This document shows, piece by piece, positions 1 through 6,911 of a DNA stretch of 19,031 nucleotides (position 1 is the stretch's first letter; every line of letters starts with the position of its first letter). The stretch spans positions 1 through 19,031 of the forward strand of contig CAYWXT010000092.1 in NCBI GenBank assembly GCA_964462125.1, in the 5' to 3' direction. Source of the stretch: JAWLFY01 sp964462125 (GTDB lineage Bacteria; Planctomycetota; Planctomycetia; Pirellulales; Pirellulaceae). The notes under the pieces were generated by a model. The model ran no database searches and was not told the origin of the DNA. It worked only from the letters and a program-made list of their open reading frames with translations. Position numbers and translations under genes: made by a program.

Positions 1-2
1 GT

Positions 3-440
3 CCACGCCTTATGCGTTCCGATGTTCGACCAGAAGCTGTTCTCCGGCCCGCGAGGCTCGCGGAAGGACCCCCACGAACCATCCACGTTCTGATCGTCGA
101 GAAGGAACCGAACGCCCTTCAAGATCGCGCTCTCGACCGAAGCGGGGCTGAGCCAACCGACAAGACTCGGCGGGAGCGAGACCGATTGCAGCCAGCCGTA
201 GACAGCCCACAACCCGAGCGGAATCAGCAACACGTGCTGGCGGAGTCCGACCCGCTGCCGATTCCCAAGCGAACCGCCCAGGACCAACAATACGGTGGCC
301 AGGACCGCCAAGGCGGCGACGTAATGCGTCCACCACAGCACGCCCCCGTAATCAACTCCAAGGGTGAACGGCAGCAGGCCAAGAAGGATCGCAGCGGCCC
401 AGAGGGCGACCGCGCGAATGGTTTGAAAATGGTGGAACAG
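3..440 (-). CDS. Partial ORF: O-antigen ligase-like N-terminus running into a squalene-cyclase-like repeat
   Basis: The frame is open from about 440 to the window edge and has no ATG. The only initiator-like codons are CTG at 438-440 and ATT, so the start is unresolved. The first ~100 residues hold three hydrophobic segments (around ALWAAAILLGLLPFTLGV, YVAALAVLATVLLVLGG and VLLIPLGLWAVYGWL). The LLPFTLGVDYGGVLWWTHY style is what I associate with planctomycete O-antigen ligase/polymerase (Wzy/WaaL) proteins. That role would fit the end of an exopolysaccharide operon. After SPAS (near 138) the same frame changes character to ILKGVRFLLDDQNVDGSWGS and then NIGTHKAW. Q-x-x-D-G-S-W-G is the QW-type repeat of squalene-hopene cyclase and prenyltransferase alpha-toroids. 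The two halves do not normally occur in one protein. A misassembly, a recombination junction or a true fusion are all possible. The 3' end lies outside the window. Confidence 0.5.
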   Translation of the reverse strand, partial: MFHHFQTIRAVALWAAAILLGLLPFTLGVDYGGVLWWTHYVAALAVLATVLLVLGGSLGNRQRVGLRQHVLLIPLGLWAVYGWLQSVSLPPSLVGWLSPASVESAILKGVRFLLDDQNVDGSWGSFREPRGPENSFWSNIGTHKAW

Positions 441-471
441 GGGACTGCGGAGGAATGAGTGTAGGGAAAGA

Positions 472-1008
472 CTAGCCGAGGACGGGGGGGAAGTTGGGGG
501 AGCGGGGTGAGCTCGGCTTTGCGGTGTCCGGGGCCGAGGGGGTGAAGAAGCTGAGGCGACCGTCGACGTCGCAGAGCCATACCTCCTCCGCGCCGGCCTC
601 GAAATATAGCTGCTTCATTTCTTGAATCTCTGATTCGACGTTGCCGGGGGATAGAACTTCCACACAGATCTCAGGGGCGATTTCAAAGGCAAGCTGCCCG
701 GCTACCTGCGAGTAACGCTGCTGGGAGTACCAGCCGACATCCGCCGCTCGCACTCCGTCGATCGTGGAGATCGGGCATTCGGGAAGAACATAGCCGCCGA
801 GCCGGCGGTGGAGCTCAATCACAATCCGGCCCTGACGGAGACTGTGATTCCCAGAGGGAGGAGGCGTCATCAACAGGGTGCCGTGAGCGTTGGTTTCGAT
901 CTTGTAGGGGAAATCGGCGAGACTCCGATCGGCAAGGATCTCCGCCCACCGCCGCCGATTCCGAGCCAGCAGTTGTTCGCGCGATGGCAGGTCGATGATC
1001 AGTTGCAT
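472..1008 (-). CDS. Uma2 family endonuclease (PD-(D/E)XK fold, DUF820)
   Basis: The 178-residue product has the Uma2/DUF820 layout: PPPSGNHS (res. 49-56), a conserved Asp in RAADVGW (D90), PEICVEVLSPGN (112-123) supplying the acidic E-x-V strand of the PD-(D/E)XK fold, EIQEMKQLYFEAGAEEVWL (127-145) with K132 and the GA-EVW signature, and a final D-x-D-G strand. The length is typical of the family. The ATG at 1006-1008 lies 15 nt after the gmd stop, so it is probably co-transcribed with the sugar genes. Uma2 proteins are scattered in many copies in planctomycetes and cyanobacteria, and their cellular role is poorly known. I see no link to polysaccharide synthesis beyond position. The last ~25 residues are Pro/Ser-rich and look dispensable. 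Confidence 0.9.
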   Translation of the reverse strand: MQLIIDLPSREQLLARNRRRWAEILADRSLADFPYKIETNAHGTLLMTPPPSGNHSLRQGRIVIELHRRLGGYVLPECPISTIDGVRAADVGWYSQQRYSQVAGQLAFEIAPEICVEVLSPGNVESEIQEMKQLYFEAGAEEVWLCDVDGRLSFFTPSAPDTAKPSSPRSPNFPPVLG

Positions 1009-1023
1009 GGGAGTCAGGGTCCG

Positions 1024-2067
1024 TTACGTTTGGGTTCGATCCACGCTTTGATCCGGCCGGCCTTGCAGCCGCTGCAGATCTTCCCGGACCATGTTTTCGG
1101 CCAGTTCCGGGAGCTGCGTGACGGCTTGCCAATCGAGTCGTTGCGATGCCTTGCTCGGATCGCCGCAGAGTCGCGCAACCTCGGCAGGACGCATGTAACG
1201 TCCATCCCGCCGAACGTACTGCCGCCAATCAAGATCGACGGCACCGAATGCCGCGTCGAGGAACTGTTCGATCGAATGCAGTTTTCCCGTCGCTAGCACG
1301 TAATCATCAGCCGACGGTTGCTGCAGCATCCGCCACATCGCGTCGACATACTCGGGCGCGTACCCCCAGTCCCGCTGGGAGTCGAGTGAACCGAGGCTCA
1401 AATGGTCTTGCATTCCGAGCGAGATCGCGGCGGCGGCCCGGCTGATCTTGCGGGTCACAAACGACTCGCCCCGGCGGGGAGACTCGTGGTTGTAACAGAT
1501 CGCGTTGCAGGCGAATAAGCCGAACGATTCCCGATACAGTGTCACCATCTGGGTCGCGAACGCCTTGGCCACACCATACGGCGTGACCGGTCGCATCGCC
1601 GTCGTTTCGTTCTGCGGTGACCGCTCCGGACGGCCGAAAATCTCGCTGCTGCTGATGTGCAGCAGCCGTGGCCGCTTGGGCAGATCGCGAAGGATCTCAA
1701 GCAGCTTGAGTGTTCCCATCGCGGTGAACTGGCAGGTCGTCTCAGGGATCTCAAAGCTGGCCCCGACATGGCTTTGCCCCGCCAGGTGATAAAGCTCATC
1801 CGGCTCGGTCTTCAACAAGATCCGCCGGATGGTCGTGACATCATCCAGGTCGGCGTAGTGCAGAAACAGCCGGTGGTCATAGACGTCCTTGTCGAAGAAG
1901 AGTCGATCAAGCCGGCGGCGGCGAGTGGTGCTGCTGCGGCGAACGATCCCGTGAACGACATCGCCTTCTTGAAGCAACCGTTCGGCCAGGTAAGAGCCGT
2001 CCTGGCCGGTGATGCCGGTGATGAAAGCGACGCGTGAGGTAGAAGCGGGTGACGTGGAAGGTTCCAT
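1024..2067 (-). CDS. gmd: GDP-mannose 4,6-dehydratase
   Basis: This extended SDR enzyme converts GDP-mannose to GDP-4-keto-6-deoxy-D-mannose, the precursor of GDP-fucose, GDP-rhamnose and related sugars, in the cytoplasm. Numbered from the ATG at 2067, the Rossmann motif is FITGITGQDGSYL (Gly 18, 21 and 24). RRSS with ADLDD binds NADP. SSSEIFG supplies Ser140 and Glu142, and TPYGVAK gives the Y164-x3-K168 pair, so the catalytic set seen in E. coli Gmd (Thr/Ser, Glu, Tyr, Lys) is complete. RRGESFVTRKI and QRDWGYAPEYVDAMW are also family hallmarks. The frame extends upstream to a GTG at 2142, but the extra 25 residues look unlike the family, so I prefer 2067 although no clear Shine-Dalgarno is visible. 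It follows the nucleotidyltransferase-like gene by 94 nt. No epimerase/reductase (fcl, rmd) is in the window. Confidence 0.95.
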   Translation of the reverse strand: MEPSTSPASTSRVAFITGITGQDGSYLAERLLQEGDVVHGIVRRSSTTRRRRLDRLFFDKDVYDHRLFLHYADLDDVTTIRRILLKTEPDELYHLAGQSHVGASFEIPETTCQFTAMGTLKLLEILRDLPKRPRLLHISSSEIFGRPERSPQNETTAMRPVTPYGVAKAFATQMVTLYRESFGLFACNAICYNHESPRRGESFVTRKISRAAAAISLGMQDHLSLGSLDSQRDWGYAPEYVDAMWRMLQQPSADDYVLATGKLHSIEQFLDAAFGAVDLDWRQYVRRDGRYMRPAEVARLCGDPSKASQRLDWQAVTQLPELAENMVREDLQRLQGRPDQSVDRTQT

Positions 2068-2161
2068 CCGAGTGGCGGTGCCCGTCGCGAAAGTCGCAGA
2101 GACTTCCAGGAGTACGTATGTTCGGGAAAGTGCCGCGGTCACCCCAGGGGAAGGCCTGGGA

Positions 2162-2746
2162 TTACACAGGGAACGGTTTTTGGTTGATCGCCAGCTCGAG
2201 GAACTCGAGCAATTCGGTGCCGCCGCCGGGGTAAACGAGTTCGCCGAGTCGTTCCAGCTTGCTGCGGTCGATGGCGTCTCGGTTCGGAACCATCAGGCTC
2301 CGCAGGTCGACCGCGTCCTGTTGCTTTCGATTCCACTCGCGGTAGGGAGAGACCAGTGCAGCAAACTTGCTGGCGCAAGCGGCTTCGATGGTCGGAATCC
2401 GATGCCCGCTCGATTCGTCAATCCGGTGATGCTCGCGGAGGATCGTTGCGTAACAGGCGTTGCTGGGGAGCATCAGGTCGATCACTTGTTTCATTTCGCC
2501 CGTGATCGCGATTTCACCAGGATCGCGAAATCGAGTGACAACTTCAAGTCGCTCGGTTTGCAGCCGCGGCCAACGCGTTTCGATGGCTTCGATGGCTGCA
2601 GCTAACTCGTGTTCTGCGACCAAAATATCCACGTCTTGTGTCGCTCGGGGCGCCGCCAAATAGCCAACATAACCATAAAGCCCCATCAAAACCCAGTTAC
2701 GGATCCCGGCAAAGTCCAAGACGTCAATGACTTGTTGTGGTTCCAC
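2162..2746 (-). CDS. Nucleotidyltransferase-fold protein (MNT/AbiEii-like)
   Basis: Translation from GTG at 2744-2746 is favoured because GAGGGAG lies 8 nt upstream. The frame stays open for 74 codons further upstream, but that part is Arg/His-rich and has no family character. The 194-residue product has an N-terminal helix, MGLYGYVGYLAAPRATQDVD (res. 21-40), and then ILVAEHEL. The R-x-T-x-D-x-D pattern (Asp38, Asp40) is the metal-binding motif of polymerase-beta-type nucleotidyltransferases; the family's usual G-G/G-S before it is replaced by MGLYG. A later segment (AACASKFAALVSPYREWNRKQQDAVDL region) resembles the helical tail of uncharacterised nucleotidyltransferases that act on or regulate other proteins or nucleotides. 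It lies inside the polysaccharide operon between ugd and gmd. The substrate is unknown, and a sugar-nucleotide role is not supported by motif. Confidence 0.7.
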   Translation of the reverse strand: MEPQQVIDVLDFAGIRNWVLMGLYGYVGYLAAPRATQDVDILVAEHELAAAIEAIETRWPRLQTERLEVVTRFRDPGEIAITGEMKQVIDLMLPSNACYATILREHHRIDESSGHRIPTIEAACASKFAALVSPYREWNRKQQDAVDLRSLMVPNRDAIDRSKLERLGELVYPGGGTELLEFLELAINQKPFPV

Positions 2747-2989
2747 ATGAAGGCTCCCTCGTCGATGATCTTTGCGATAGCCACGCACGATCGACGTCGA
2801 GGTTGCAATGCCGCTGGCATGCCCCACCGGACGCGTTGGCGACCCGCGATCATGGCTGAAATCCCGAACGTGCGGCATGCGCTGCTGGAGCGCCGCGATG
2901 ATGCGTGCGTTTCGTTCGTCGGTGGAAAGCAACGTTTGGTAACTATGCGCGATCAGGAGTATCGGCAAGGTCGGGTACCACTGGGCACC
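2747..2989. other. Intergenic spacer between ugd and the nucleotidyltransferase gene
   Basis: This 243-nt gap follows the ugd stop on the minus strand. Its first third reads without stops in frame with the downstream gene and its 3' end carries the GAGGGAG ribosome binding site. I see no hairpin with a T-tract and no convincing independent gene, so read-through transcription within the operon is likely. Confidence 0.4.
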
Positions 2990-4405
2990 TTAGAACCCGA
3001 TCCCTTGGTATTGGAAACCGACGTCGCGAAGGCCAGCGGACTTGAGGATGTTTCTGCCGTCGAAGACGCAGGCAGGTTTCTTCATGCTCGCGTAGACGGC
3101 GGGGAAGTCGACTTCTTTGAACTCATCCCACTCGGTCAGGACCGTGATCGCATGGGCATCCTCCGCCGCCGCAGCAGCGGAACTCACGCATTCGATGTTT
3201 TGTTCCAGCAGTTCCTGTTTCGAACGGCTCAGGTTCCCATCGGCATCGAGCAAGACGTTCCGCAATTCTTCGCGAATTTGCGTCTCCGAGACCTGCGGGT
3301 CATAGATCGACAGCTTTGCCTTTTCCAACAACAAGTCGCGGCAGATGTAGATCGCCGCCGACTCGCGGGTGTCGTTGGTGTCCTTCTTGAAGGCGAATCC
3401 CCAGATCGCAATCTTCTTGTCCGAGACGGTGTTGAACAGCGTGCGGACGATCCGGCGGACAAATCGGCTTTTCTGGTGGTCGTTCATCCGCACGACCTGC
3501 TCCCAATATTCGGCCACCTCGGGCAAGCCAAAGTATTCGCACAGATAGACCAGGTTCAGGATGTCTTTTTGGAAGCAGGAGCCTCCGAAGCCGACGGAGG
3601 CTTTGAGGAACTTGGGGCCGATCCGCGAGTCGGTTCCGATCGCCGCGGCGACTTCGTCCACATCCGCCTCGGTCGCTTCGCACAGGGCGGAGATGGCATT
3701 GATCGAGGAGACCCGCTGGGCCAAGAAAGCGTTGGCGGTCAGCTTGGACAACTCGCTACTCCACAGGTTTGTCGTCAGCAGCCGATCACGGGGGATCCAG
3801 TTGGCGTAGACGTCGACGAGGGCCTGGATCGCCGAGGCAGATTCCCCGCCGATCAATACGCGATCGGGGCGGAGCAGGTCGTCGATCGCGGTCCCCTCCG
3901 CCAAGAACTCGGGGTTGCTGAGCACGTCGAAAGAGCCACCGTGGTTGGCGCTGGAGAGAATCGTCTTGATCGCCTCGGCGGTGCGGACCGGCAGGGTCGA
4001 TTTTTCAACCACGATCTTGTGACCGGTCGAAACGTCGGCGATGCGGCGGGCACACTTTTCGACGAACTCCAGATTCGCCGCCCGGCCGGCTCCGACACCG
4101 AAGGTCTTGGTCGGGGTGTTGACCGAGATGAAAATCATCTCAGCGTCGCAAATCGATCGATCGACCTCCGTCGTGAACGTCAGGTTCCGCCCCCGGCACT
4201 CCTGGACAATCTCCAACAATCCAGGCTCGTAGACCGGAAGGTCGTCGGAGTTCCACTGGCCGATCCTAGCCGAGTTGACATCGACAACCGTAACGTCGAT
4301 CTGGGGACACTGCTTCGCGATCATCGCCATCGTTGGCCCACCGACATAGCCGGCGCCAATGCAGCAAATCCTTGAAACGGTCGGGTCAGTCGGGGAGTGG
4401 GGCAT
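2990..4405 (-). CDS. ugd: UDP-glucose 6-dehydrogenase, animal-type
   Basis: This enzyme oxidises UDP-glucose twice with NAD+ to UDP-glucuronate, a cytoplasmic precursor for acidic polysaccharides. The 471 residues include the N-terminal dinucleotide motif CCIGAGYVGGPT (Gly 17, 19, 22), the substrate-contact segment NPEFLAEGTA (164-173), SSELSKLTANAFLAQR (Lys221, Asn225), the active-site segment GFGGSCFQKD with Cys277 as the thiohemiacetal nucleophile, and the C-terminal UDP-binding half with WGFAFKKDTNDTRES (335-349). The long NAFLAQRVSSINAISALCEA and LKASVGFGGSCFQKDILNL stretches are of the metazoan/plant subtype rather than the shorter E. coli Ugd subtype, and the length matches that subtype. 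The start is ATG at 4403-4405; no Shine-Dalgarno is apparent. It lies 136 nt downstream of the nusG-like gene, with a tandem repeat between them. Confidence 0.97.
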   Translation of the reverse strand: MPHSPTDPTVSRICCIGAGYVGGPTMAMIAKQCPQIDVTVVDVNSARIGQWNSDDLPVYEPGLLEIVQECRGRNLTFTTEVDRSICDAEMIFISVNTPTKTFGVGAGRAANLEFVEKCARRIADVSTGHKIVVEKSTLPVRTAEAIKTILSSANHGGSFDVLSNPEFLAEGTAIDDLLRPDRVLIGGESASAIQALVDVYANWIPRDRLLTTNLWSSELSKLTANAFLAQRVSSINAISALCEATEADVDEVAAAIGTDSRIGPKFLKASVGFGGSCFQKDILNLVYLCEYFGLPEVAEYWEQVVRMNDHQKSRFVRRIVRTLFNTVSDKKIAIWGFAFKKDTNDTRESAAIYICRDLLLEKAKLSIYDPQVSETQIREELRNVLLDADGNLSRSKQELLEQNIECVSSAAAAAEDAHAITVLTEWDEFKEVDFPAVYASMKKPACVFDGRNILKSAGLRDVGFQYQGIGF

Positions 4406-4471
4406 GATGGTGTGGTGAAAATCGGAGAAGAGCTGAATTGGGAACTCTCAGCGAGTTCCGCGACGCGATTG

Positions 4472-4521
4472 GGCTGGCGTTCCGCGGTCGGGCTGGCGTT
4501 CCGCGGTCGGGCTGGCGTTCG
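4472..4521. repeat. Tandem 19-bp repeat, about 2.6 copies
   Basis: The unit GGCTGGCGTTCCGCGGTCG occurs perfectly at 4472-4490 and 4491-4509, followed by a 12-nt partial copy at 4510-4521. It fills much of the 136-nt gap between the nusG-like gene and ugd. The copies are directly adjacent with no spacers, so this is a small tandem duplication (slippage-prone or a minisatellite) and not a CRISPR array. Confidence 0.9.
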
Positions 4522-4541
4522 GGGTTCGCCAAAGGCGGGTG

Positions 4542-5095
4542 TCAACCGATCTGTTCGAGTTGGCAGTCTTCGAGTTTGACGCTGACACCTTGTTCCATGA
4601 AGCGGACGGCGACCAGCAATCGGGTTTCTTGTTCGCGCCGGAGCACGGTTCCTTCGTAGCCGGAAAACGCCCCGGAGCGGATTCGAACCGCTTGGCCAGG
4701 CTGCAATCGACNNNNNNNNNNACCGCACGGGGGTCCGGGGCCGTCCCGCGGATCTGCCGCAGGTCCTGCACCAACTGCTCGGTGTCGGGGATTGGATCCG
4801 TCTTCAGAATGTGCCCCGTGCAGACCGCCTCGTAGCGGGCCTCATTGTCTCCTTGCAGGAAAACATAGCCTGCGAACAGCGGCACGTGACTGGTCCGAAT
4901 GCGGCCGGCCGGGGAGCGCCGCCGCTGGGGAATCTGCGGCCCATAGTGCGGGATCTGCAGCTTCCGCAGGTGTCGCATCAACGACTTCTCCTGCCGCGAC
5001 TTCGTGTACAGCAGCCACCAAGAAGCCGTGCCGCTGGAGGGCTGCTCCAGCAGGTCTTCGGGCAAACAATCGGGTTCGGCGGGAAGGATCGGCAC
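4542..5095 (-). CDS. NusG/RfaH-family transcription antiterminator, interrupted by scaffold gap
   Basis: The N-terminal NGN domain starts at WWLLYTKSRQEKSLMRHL and contains HVPLFAGYVFLQGD, the hydrophobic core that docks on RNA polymerase. The C-terminal KOW domain reads QPGQAVRIRSGAFSGYEGTV and ends LEDCQLEQIG before TGA at 4542-4544. The ten N at 4712-4721 fall between the domains, and the two halves are in different frames if the gap is taken as exactly 10 nt. I choose GTG at 5093-5095, giving V/M-PILPAEPD, because planctomycete homologues as I recall them begin this way; an ATG at 5177-5179 in the same frame would add 28 residues. A dedicated NusG paralogue inside a polysaccharide operon (as with RfaH, UpxY or LoaP) normally promotes read-through of that long operon. 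No Shine-Dalgarno is visible. Confidence 0.85.
4712..4721. other. Assembly gap (run of 10 N)
   Basis: The run lies inside the nusG-like gene. For the flanking NGN and KOW frames to join, the true number of missing bases must leave remainder 2 when divided by 3, so 10 is a placeholder length or there is another indel nearby. Confidence 0.99.
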
Positions 5096-5242
5096 TGTCG
5101 TTGGTTCTGTAATCGAGTTGGAGCATTGGCGAGGGAATGCTGCCGGCGCGGACTTCGTCCACGTGGGTGACATGCCCATGATTGCAATATCGTTCGGTTA
5201 ACGATCTTAGGATGGGTTACCGGCCGGGTTCTGGCAAGCGAA

Positions 5243-5302
5243 CCGAGCACTGAGACGAGCGGGGCGGCCGCGAGGTTCCGGCGGCCCCCCGCGCGTGCTC
5301 GG
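5243..5302. terminator. Large GC-rich hairpin between wecA-like and nusG-like genes
   Basis: The outer arms CCGAGCAC (5243-5250) and GTGCTCGG (5295-5302) are perfect complements. Inside, GCGGGGCGGCCG and the matching CGGCC-CCCCGC strand form a second stem with a single bulge. There is no T-tract on either strand, so this is not a classical intrinsic terminator. It sits after the wecA-like stop and about 150 nt before the nusG-like start on the minus strand. It could act as a terminator, an mRNA-stabilising element, or a leader hairpin read by the antiterminator. Confidence 0.5.
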
Positions 5303-5339
5303 TGGATCGACCCCGCTGAGTTGCTAGCGATCGATCATT

Positions 5340-6911
5340 TCAAGCCAACTCCCCCCTCAATGATGGATCCGCGCGGCTGGCGACCGCAGGCCGGTTGGCA
5401 AGCTCGGCCACCTCGGGGATCCCCGGCGCAACCAAGCCGCCGGCCAGCTCCAATTCTGCGACAATCGCATTGAGCTGCGGTCCAAGGTCCGCCAATTTAT
5501 CCGTGAATTCGGAAACCTGTTGATAGACATCGGCGTTGCCGGCCGGGGCGATGATCTCCAAACGCCCGACGGGGACTTGTGACGGTTCCCCCAGTCGGTT
5601 CGCAAAAAGTGGCAGCCGAATGCTGAGCTGCATCGCCTTCTCCGGGAGCCGGGCACTGTGCCAGGTCGCGTGATAGCCTTCGTGCAGCCAAGGGAAACTG
5701 AGGTCGATCTTGAGACTCGCTAGCCCGTGCAATTGAGCGAACTCGACCAACGGCTCCCAGATCTGGTCCCATCGGCCGCCCCCTTGCAACTGGTGCGTCC
5801 GGATCTGCGTCCCATTCCCGCGGCGGGTGACGAAAGACTGAAGCAGGTGCACCGCGTGGCTGCTGAGCAACTGAAACTCGGAATGGCCAAAGGACCGGGT
5901 CCCCACCAGCATCCCGATCGCCATCAAGACCCCGACCGCGGCGAGCCAGTCGGCCTGGAGCGCAACGGACAGGAACGAAAAGCTGGTCGTCGTCAGGCAG
6001 AGCCCGGCGACCATCCACAGCATCCCGACCGGACCAAACTTTTGCTGAAGTAAGTGGTGCAAATGGGCCCGGTCTGTGGCGTAAATACTTCGCCCCGTCA
6101 ACCGGCGACGAACAATCGCCGCTGCGGAGTCGAACAGGGGAATCGCAAGGATCGCCACCGGCGCCGACGCCAACGCGGTGGACTGCTTGACACTGCTCCA
6201 CATCGCCAAAACCCCCACGAAAAGCCCGATCAACATGCTCCCGGCATCTCCCAGAAAAATCGTGGCCGGGGGACGGTTGAACACCAAAAACCCGAGCAGG
6301 GCTCCCGCCAGAGCAGCGCTCGCGACGCCGCCGAATGTGTCCCCGCGGTAAATGCTCAGGACAGCGAGCCCGCCGCTGATAATGCAGCCCGCCGTGGTCG
6401 CCACTCCATCAGCCCCGTCAATCAGATTCAGCGCGTTGACCGCCACCAACAGCCACAAAACACTGACCGGGATCGCAAGCAAGCCGAGGGACAGCTCGTA
6501 ACCGAATAATGAAATCTGATCGACCGTTGTGCCGCTGACGACCAACACCGAAATCACCAGCAGCTGAAACAAGAGCTTTTGGCGGCCGCGAAGGCTGAAG
6601 GCATCGTCCGCCAAACCGACCAACAACAACGCCGTGGCGGCGGCAAATAACACGTACCACTGATTGGGGACATACCCCAAGGCGTATGCCCCCCCGAGGC
6701 GGTCAATCAAAACGGTGCCGGCGAACGTGAGCAGCACCGTGGCGAGAACAGCGACTCCCCCAGCCAAGGCGATTGGGGATCGATGCAGCTTTCGCTCACC
6801 GTCCGGACAATCGACCAAGCCTACGAAGCGGGCCATCCGCCGGACCACCGGGACCGCGACCAGCGAAATCGAGAATGAAAGTGCGACTGCCGTCGCGATT
6901 AACCAAACCAT
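5340..6911 (-). CDS. WecA/MraY-family undecaprenyl-phosphate sugar-1-phosphate transferase with soluble C-terminal extension
   Basis: This polytopic inner-membrane enzyme would transfer a (N-acetyl)hexosamine-1-phosphate from a UDP-sugar to undecaprenyl phosphate, the priming step of polymer synthesis. Motifs in order: DCPDGERKLHRSPIALAGG near res. 35-53; the metal/phosphate site LVGLADDAFSLRGRQKL (about 98-113); NALNLIDGADGVA (about 160-172); FLGDAGSMLIG (about 220-230); and DRAHLHHLL (about 281-289), matching the H-x-H-H loop of WecA. About ten membrane segments fill the first ~340 residues. The remaining ~180 residues are soluble (WDQIWEPLVEFAQLHGLASL onward) and absent from E. coli WecA (about 370 aa). 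GTG at 6914 directly precedes ATG at 6911; I take the ATG. The gene heads the minus-strand arm and is divergent from the export genes. The exact sugar cannot be told from sequence. Confidence 0.92.
   Translation of the reverse strand: MVWLIATAVALSFSISLVAVPVVRRMARFVGLVDCPDGERKLHRSPIALAGGVAVLATVLLTFAGTVLIDRLGGAYALGYVPNQWYVLFAAATALLLVGLADDAFSLRGRQKLLFQLLVISVLVVSGTTVDQISLFGYELSLGLLAIPVSVLWLLVAVNALNLIDGADGVATTAGCIISGGLAVLSIYRGDTFGGVASAALAGALLGFLVFNRPPATIFLGDAGSMLIGLFVGVLAMWSSVKQSTALASAPVAILAIPLFDSAAAIVRRRLTGRSIYATDRAHLHHLLQQKFGPVGMLWMVAGLCLTTTSFSFLSVALQADWLAAVGVLMAIGMLVGTRSFGHSEFQLLSSHAVHLLQSFVTRRGNGTQIRTHQLQGGGRWDQIWEPLVEFAQLHGLASLKIDLSFPWLHEGYHATWHSARLPEKAMQLSIRLPLFANRLGEPSQVPVGRLEIIAPAGNADVYQQVSEFTDKLADLGPQLNAIVAELELAGGLVAPGIPEVAELANRPAVASRADPSLRGELA

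Noticed and set aside
12..458. Plus-strand frame at the left edge rich in Gln, Arg and Asp
   Set aside because: It is low in hydrophobic residues and antisense to the ligase-like frame, which has membrane segments and family wording.
2747..2968. N-terminal extension of the nucleotidyltransferase-like gene
   Set aside because: The frame is open but lacks family character, and a good ribosome binding site supports the internal GTG at 2746.
2609..4375. 588-codon open frame on the plus strand
   Set aside because: It is antisense to ugd, whose motifs are complete on the minus strand. The plus-strand product has no recognisable motif; GC-rich codon bias keeps the opposite frame open.
4472..4521. 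Possible CRISPR array
   Set aside because: Repeat copies are directly adjacent without spacers, and no cas genes are present.
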